Below, in pieces: positions 58,559 through 64,000 of a stretch of 64,000 bases of DNA. Made by a program: the position numbers and the translations under genes. Source of the stretch: Polytrichum commune (taxonomy: Eukaryota > Streptophyta > Polytrichopsida > Polytrichales > Polytrichaceae). Location: the NCBI GenBank assembly GCA_950295325.1, contig OX485809.1, positions 12,028,001-12,092,000 of the forward strand, written 5' to 3'. Within the stretch, counting starts at the first letter, position 1. Each line of letters begins with the position of its first letter. The notes beneath the pieces were generated by a model. The model did no database searches, was not told where the DNA came from, and saw only the letters and a list, made by a program, of their open reading frames with translations.

Positions 58559-61500
58559 GTTTCTTCAGAGATATCCAGAGACAATGTTATTTTAACTTTG
58601 GCGAAGAGGGCAATTATCTCAAAATGTATTAAGGAGCAGGGATTGATCCTCATTTATATCAATTTACACTAGTGGAAAGGATTAGTGGTTTTGTTCTTTG
58701 TAATAAGCAATGCATCTTTACGCTATCATATGCATAAAGAACATTGTACCAACTTATGACACTACTTGAAAGCAAAGTGATGTTGATTAATTTCTATGGT
58801 TTGAGACTATGGTTTCTGTGACAATCAGTAAAAGTTAGTAAGTGGCAGTCATGGGAGAGGAGGTTCAGTATAAATCATATGTTTCATGCATATTGTTTGT
58901 GATTTGTTGGAATTACTTAGTCAATGGATGAGAGAGATTCAATTTGAGTAAGAATAATCTATTAAGACGTTAGGGTGAGACTATTGCCTCCCAAGTAATG
59001 TGAGTGTTTCACATAACCAAGTATTGTATGATACCTTGGAAAACTTTGTGATTGAGTTATTTGAAAAAAAAATTCAATTGTGGGAGAGCTACTTCATTGG
59101 AGAAAAAATTTAGTCAATAGTTAATGTTAAGATGAAATCATTCCAAGGATAGAGACGTGATTGACTAAAATTAATAAACTCCTGAGAATGACCAAAGTTG
59201 TCTAAAATAGACAATCGCTTATTAAATCAAGTAAGGGAAATTTTTTCTAGCATATTGATTATCAAATGAAAGAGATCATGTAATCTAAGGGAACCCATAG
59301 AGGACTATAATGAATTAGGGAGAATAACTCAAAACTAATTGTTTGATAAAAATATAGAGAATTGATTACAAAATGTAAAATTGCCTCGAGTATCTAAGGT
59401 TGAATGATCTCACAAGATTATGTGATTGATGAGATAAATCCAAGTCCCTCATTAATATCCTAAAAAATAATCATTCCATGCTTAGTAGAGATCTTGAGAA
59501 AGACCATTGTCTCAATGTGTTGACACATTCTTAAGAGAACTAATTTTCATTTTGTATCATTGTAGTATAATTGTAGATTATAAGTGTTTGTCGCAAAACG
59601 AACCCCTTGGAGATAGTAATGAAAGGTCAATAGTCTTTGGAAGGCCAAGAGGCATCATGTGAGTCTATGGACTATGAAAGGTTACTAAGAACTCCAAGAG
59701 GCAGAGAGAACCGTATTGAAGTAAGTCTTGAAACTTAGTAAGTAAGTTTGATCTGCATTTGCGAGGTTAATTTAATCCACTAAGCCATAGTCTAGAGATT
59801 TGATTAGTGAGAGGAAATCAAAATGGAATAATAACTTAAGACCTTTGTTTGACATGAAAATTATATTTAAAAAAATCAATAATATTATTAATATTATTTA
59901 GAATAATGTAAGGATGTTTGTACTGCCGTTTCAAGTTACACTAAAAGGATCTAATTAACATGACACTATTGACTACATCAAAATGCCCTTGGCTTTGGTA
60001 AAGAGACTGGAATGGGATACTTTATGCAAGACTCTTGTTGATGGCAATGCATATGCTTAAGCACGCACTTAGTCCAATTAAAATGATTTCATTGCCAAAC
60101 TATTGTCCTGGAAAATAATGTGGGTTGAGTGACTGCCACAAAATGCATATATTGTAATCGAGCGATTTTAAAATCTTTGTGTTCAATTGAATGAAATATG
60201 ACTTTCACAAAACAAAATAACATGACATAACTCTATGTTTGTCTTAATAAAACTTATTTAAGACACCTAGATCATACAAGGATCATTTTTTAAGTCTTCC
60301 CTAAATATTTCCTTGGTTTTTGTCTTATCCAAATTCCTAACTATAATTACTACCATCAATGGTTAAAGAAGGGGATAACTTCTATTAAAGGTGAGAGAAA
60401 GCACCTCACTGGTGCATCAAATGCTAACAAAACTTTTAGTCTCAAAGGTTGGTTGGTATTTGGCACTTCTTAGCTCGGGTGCCTCATGATGTGGTTTCTA
60501 TGTGCCATTCTTGTGTATGTAGTATCGCCCCAAGCTATGGTTGGTGAGAGTCTTAAATATAGTGTCCTTGGAAAAGAAATAAAAAAATACATGTACATAT
60601 AGTCTAGTGATCCAAACCCACACTTAATTCAAAGGTGGCATGTTGTGTAGCACTTGCAGCTGCCAAATGGAATTCAATGGATTCATAATGTCACTAACTC
60701 TGCACAACCACGGCCATGCATGACTTAAACCACTATCTTTTAACAAAATCAATGCGGAGCGCATGCATACGCCTTGCTACGGGTTCCCGTTAGACCCCTT
60801 GCCTGATGAGGTGTAGGGTCAAAGGTCAACCAACCTTGGTCATAGGGACATGCCCCCAACTCCTTGCAAACTATCATTACCACTTACTAGCTTTGGGACT
60901 CTCAATTCGGAGCTCGGGACATGCCCTCACATGTGTGTGTGTGTGTGCATATGCTACAAAATTATGGGTCCATCATGACTAACCACATTAGTCCCCAAAG
61001 TGGGAGAAATTCTAGAGGACCACCGTGTCACTTCACTACCCTTCCCACTCATACTAACTTTTGGTCCATCGTGCAAGACTCCAACTTTATTGCAAAAAAT
61101 GGACTAAGGCTAACTATAACTTCAACTGAGACGGTTTTTACACTATTAGAAAGCCCTTGTGAATAGATTTGCATTCGAAGTTCAGTCACAAATATAAGAT
61201 GTGATATTGATTCTAGACATCCAAAAGAGTGTTGATGACCCTAGGAGGCATCGTGTGGTCCCGTTAGCACCTCTTTAGATCCAACCATGCGCTCAATCAC
61301 CCTTCCATATGGGTGGGTCTCGCCTTGTCGCCTTGAAGGACTTGGGCGTCACCCCAAGATCCAACTCCACAAGCATCCTGTTGGGTCACTCCAAGTAAGG
61401 GTGCGACACTTAACATACCAAATATGTCAAATAATCACACCCTTGTGCATATCCCATTTGTTTAGGACAATTTTCTTGTAGAATAAAATTACAACCAAAA

Positions 61501-62000
61501 CACCGGAAAAGAAAAAGAAAAAGAAAAGAAAAAGAAAAATTGGAGATTATGTTCACAATTCACTTGTAGTCCTTTTCCTCACGAAATTTGGAGCTTACAA
61601 GATTATCTTATTCATTATTAAGGTGCAACCTTTTTCTTTTGTTTTAATGATCATATAGGTCTCCTCAATTATATCAATTATTGAATCTAGAATAATAAAC
61701 AAACTTGAGCCCATAGTCCAATCTTTTAAAGCACATGTCTTTTTGGTGTCTGATTTAAGAGCATCTCCAATAGTTTGGCATATACCCTCTCAACATCATC
61801 CCACCGTCCTAGGTATTGAGGTACTAATACCATCTTCATTCAAGGCCCTTCAATTGGCTTGATGAGGTGTCCATGGTGGTTGGTTCCATGTATGTTGGTT
61901 TCTTTTACTTGGTGGTGTTGACACACTTGAGGTTGTCTTCTCATTATAAATCTTTTACATTTAACTCAATCTAAAGTGTCACATGCGTTTCAAACACAAA
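57331..62000. other. No recognisable gene
   Basis: About 4.7 kb of AT-rich sequence, with a (TG)n run at 58529-58555 and short frames only. Confidence 0.5.
58529..58555. repeat. (TG)n microsatellite
   Basis: Uninterrupted TG run. Confidence 0.95.
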
Positions 62001-62006
62001 AATGAG

Positions 62007-62099
62007 TGTCAATTGACATTTATATTTTATATCAGAATGTCACATCGATTTTGAGTTGTTTGGTAGCATGTGTCGTTTCAATATCTAACGTGTCAATTG

Positions 62100-62144
<45 letters not shown>

Positions 62145-62205
62145 TTCCCCCCCTCACATGTCACACTACCTGGCAATATCTAAATTGTGTGTGTCAATTG
62201 ACATG
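62007..62205. repeat. Three TGTCAATTGACAT palindromes around a (TG)n microsatellite
   Basis: TGTCAATTGACAT occurs near 62007, 62091 and 62193. A TG run at 62104-62141 and a G run near 62275-62290 lie close by. Frames crossing the TG run (poly Cys-Val) are artefacts. Confidence 0.8.
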
Positions 62206-62299
62206 CATTTATTTTGGTGCAAGCTTTTGCGTGTCAAATGTCAAAACTTGCAAAAACTTTGTCAAAAATACACACGGGGGGGGGGGGGGGACAACAAAT

Positions 62300-63840
62300 G
62301 GTGCAGACTTATTTGGCAATATGCAAGTTTGTCTTTTGATTTGTGCCTTCCTCCTATCCATAGGCCTCTTGAGGATTTGGAGTGACTTGTTGCCAATGTG
62401 TTGTGTTAATTTACTTAGTGTTGATTTTTGCACCCATCAAATACCCTTCAAATGCTTGTCACACCTGTCAAATGGGCACCATGTATACATTTGGGGTTGT
62501 GATTTCAAACATTTGGGGTTTGTATCAGGTGCAAAAATAAACCTTGAATTTGCTCATCAACAAAAATAAGTCTTCCCAAATTAGAGAACATAGGATGACA
62601 TGATGTGCTCCTAGCATCAAAAACACGTGCAATTCTTGACTTGGTCAAGTTTTAAGGACATTCTTTATTTCTTCCACCAATGTCTCTATATGCTCACTCA
62701 TATGGTTAGAACTAAGGTATGTGGGTGTTATTCAAGTCATTTATCATGTTCTCCAACTTCCACTTTTAGATTACACAAAGATACTTGTGTTGCATTAGCA
62801 AATTCACGATGAAACATCATCAAAAATTGGACCTCCCTTGACTTAGTTGTATTCTTTAGAAGCACATGTTTGTTCCTAATTTGCTATTGGGTGGCACACG
62901 GTTGTACATAATTTAAACCTCATAATGAAAACATTAGTTTCATATAGAAAATAGGGAGAAAGGTTGCTACCTTTTCAAACACTTCATCATGCACTAGTAG
63001 GAATATGGGGTCTAAAATACTCCTAGCTTTTACAAAAACCAACTTTGCGTTGTTTGAAAGGACCATTTGGGCGGTCACTTTTGCACCTTAGTGATATGGC
63101 TCAAGGCCATGGTCTTTTTGACTAGGCTCAAGACCACCTCGTATCTTCCAATTTAGGAGGTGACACACAATGATGACCACTCTTAGTCTATAGTCGTTTG
63201 AGCAATTTTGACCTCACACATGTGTCGAACCAGCACCCATGGCCCATTTCATGAGGTTCATTTATTCTGGGGGTAATTGTGTGTAGTAAATCTACTAAGT
63301 AAAATTTTATAGTATTTTTGTGCAATATGTACAATAACTCATTGCGCCAACTCTATACATATATTACATGTAATAAAATCGTGTAGTAACTACGTGCTAT
63401 AGCTATGTACAATAACTATGTACATTAACTCAATGCAATATAGTAGAGGTGCCTATTCTTGATCAGAACCCCATTGACAATCTATAGGTTACTAAATTTT
63501 TGATAAATTTGTGTTTGAATTTCAATTAGACTAGAACCAATAGTGCCATGACACATGTCCTCGTTCTGAGTGCTAAAGTGAAGAGGAAATGAACAATTAA
63601 AATGAGCGGTTACGGCAAACTCTAGATATTGGTAATATGTTCGAGCCAACTTTTGGCTTCAAAAATTCACTAAAAATTTCAATAGAAGAACTAAAACGAT
63701 CAAAAACATTGCAGTCCTCTTGATTTCTATCTTCATACATGGGATAATTTGCACCAACTTATACTTATACTCCAAATATGGCACATAATTTGTTAAGTGA
63801 TCGCTTATGGGCGCCTCTACTTTGATTTACTTACCCATTA
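62300..63840. other. No recognisable gene
   Basis: AT-rich, short frames only. Confidence 0.45.
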
Positions 63841-63844
63841 CCTA

Positions 63845-64000
63845 CTACATTAACAATTGGATTTAAGTGTCACCAATTATGTTTGTCTTGCTCAAAACTA
63901 AGTGTAAATTGCCCGTGTGGTGTCACCAACATTAAATCTAAACCTAACATTATTTGTCATTCCTTGTGAAAAGAATTGGACATTATAGATTTACAACGTT
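63845..64000 (-). repeat. Dispersed repeat, inverted partner of 54660-54830
   Basis: Its reverse complement matches the earlier copy through GTAAATCTATAAT, GGAATGACAAATAATGTT, GTTGGTGACAC and TTGGTGACACT. It runs off the window. Confidence 0.65.

Noticed and set aside
62006-62569. A 187-codon protein with a Cys-Val run
   Set aside because: It passes through a TG microsatellite and a G run; there is no domain.

Overview
This window is repeat-rich nuclear DNA from a plant-type (green-lineage, probably streptophyte) genome. The evidence is a Ty3/gypsy element with a PHD-finger integrase tail, Mutator-like, PIF/Harbinger-like and pogo-like DNA transposons, plant-style LINE remnants, short GT-AG introns, and long AT-rich stretches with TG microsatellites. 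I see no convincing single-copy host gene. The sequence alone does not separate a charophyte alga, a bryophyte and a fern.

Layout. Bases 1-4498 hold the 5' part of a Ty3/gypsy retrotransposon on the + strand: a protease remnant, a complete-looking C5-cytosine methyltransferase domain, reverse transcriptase, RNase H and most of the integrase. It is cut at 4498 by a 12.86-kb Mutator-like DNA transposon (copy 1, 4499-17357). A second, almost identical copy lies inverted at 39131-51873 (copy 2, 12.74 kb). Each copy carries a two-exon SWIM-zinc-finger transposase gene, a small charged ORF, a multi-exon ParB-like plus N4/N6-type DNA-methyltransferase-like gene (broken, and containing a solo LTR), and arrays of near-perfect palindromes with periods of 32, 64 and 65 bp. 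Between the copies (17366-39122) lie LINE remnants, miniature transposons, foldbacks, a copia fragment, and, on the minus strand, the missing 3' part of the Ty3 element with its LTR. Beyond copy 2 (51874-64000) is a LINE 3' end, then AT-rich DNA with microsatellites, one PIF/Harbinger-like remnant and a few dispersed repeats.

The main structural result is that the target-site duplications of the two transposon copies are swapped. Copy 1 has GGCTTGAG on its left and ATGCAAAG on its right. Copy 2 has the complements of the same two octamers, again one on each side. Flipping the 21.8-kb interior restores matched 8-bp duplications, joins the two Ty3 integrase pieces in frame, and joins two LINE pieces into one open frame. 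This is the signature of homologous recombination between inverted transposon copies, or of an assembly error inside them.

The main biological result is that two unrelated mobile elements, one nested in the other, each carry a DNA-methyltransferase-type domain: a C5 enzyme in the retrotransposon and a ParB-linked N4/N6-type homologue in the DNA transposon. All genes here appear to serve mobile elements. Most are visibly damaged; the transposase genes of both copies are the most intact.
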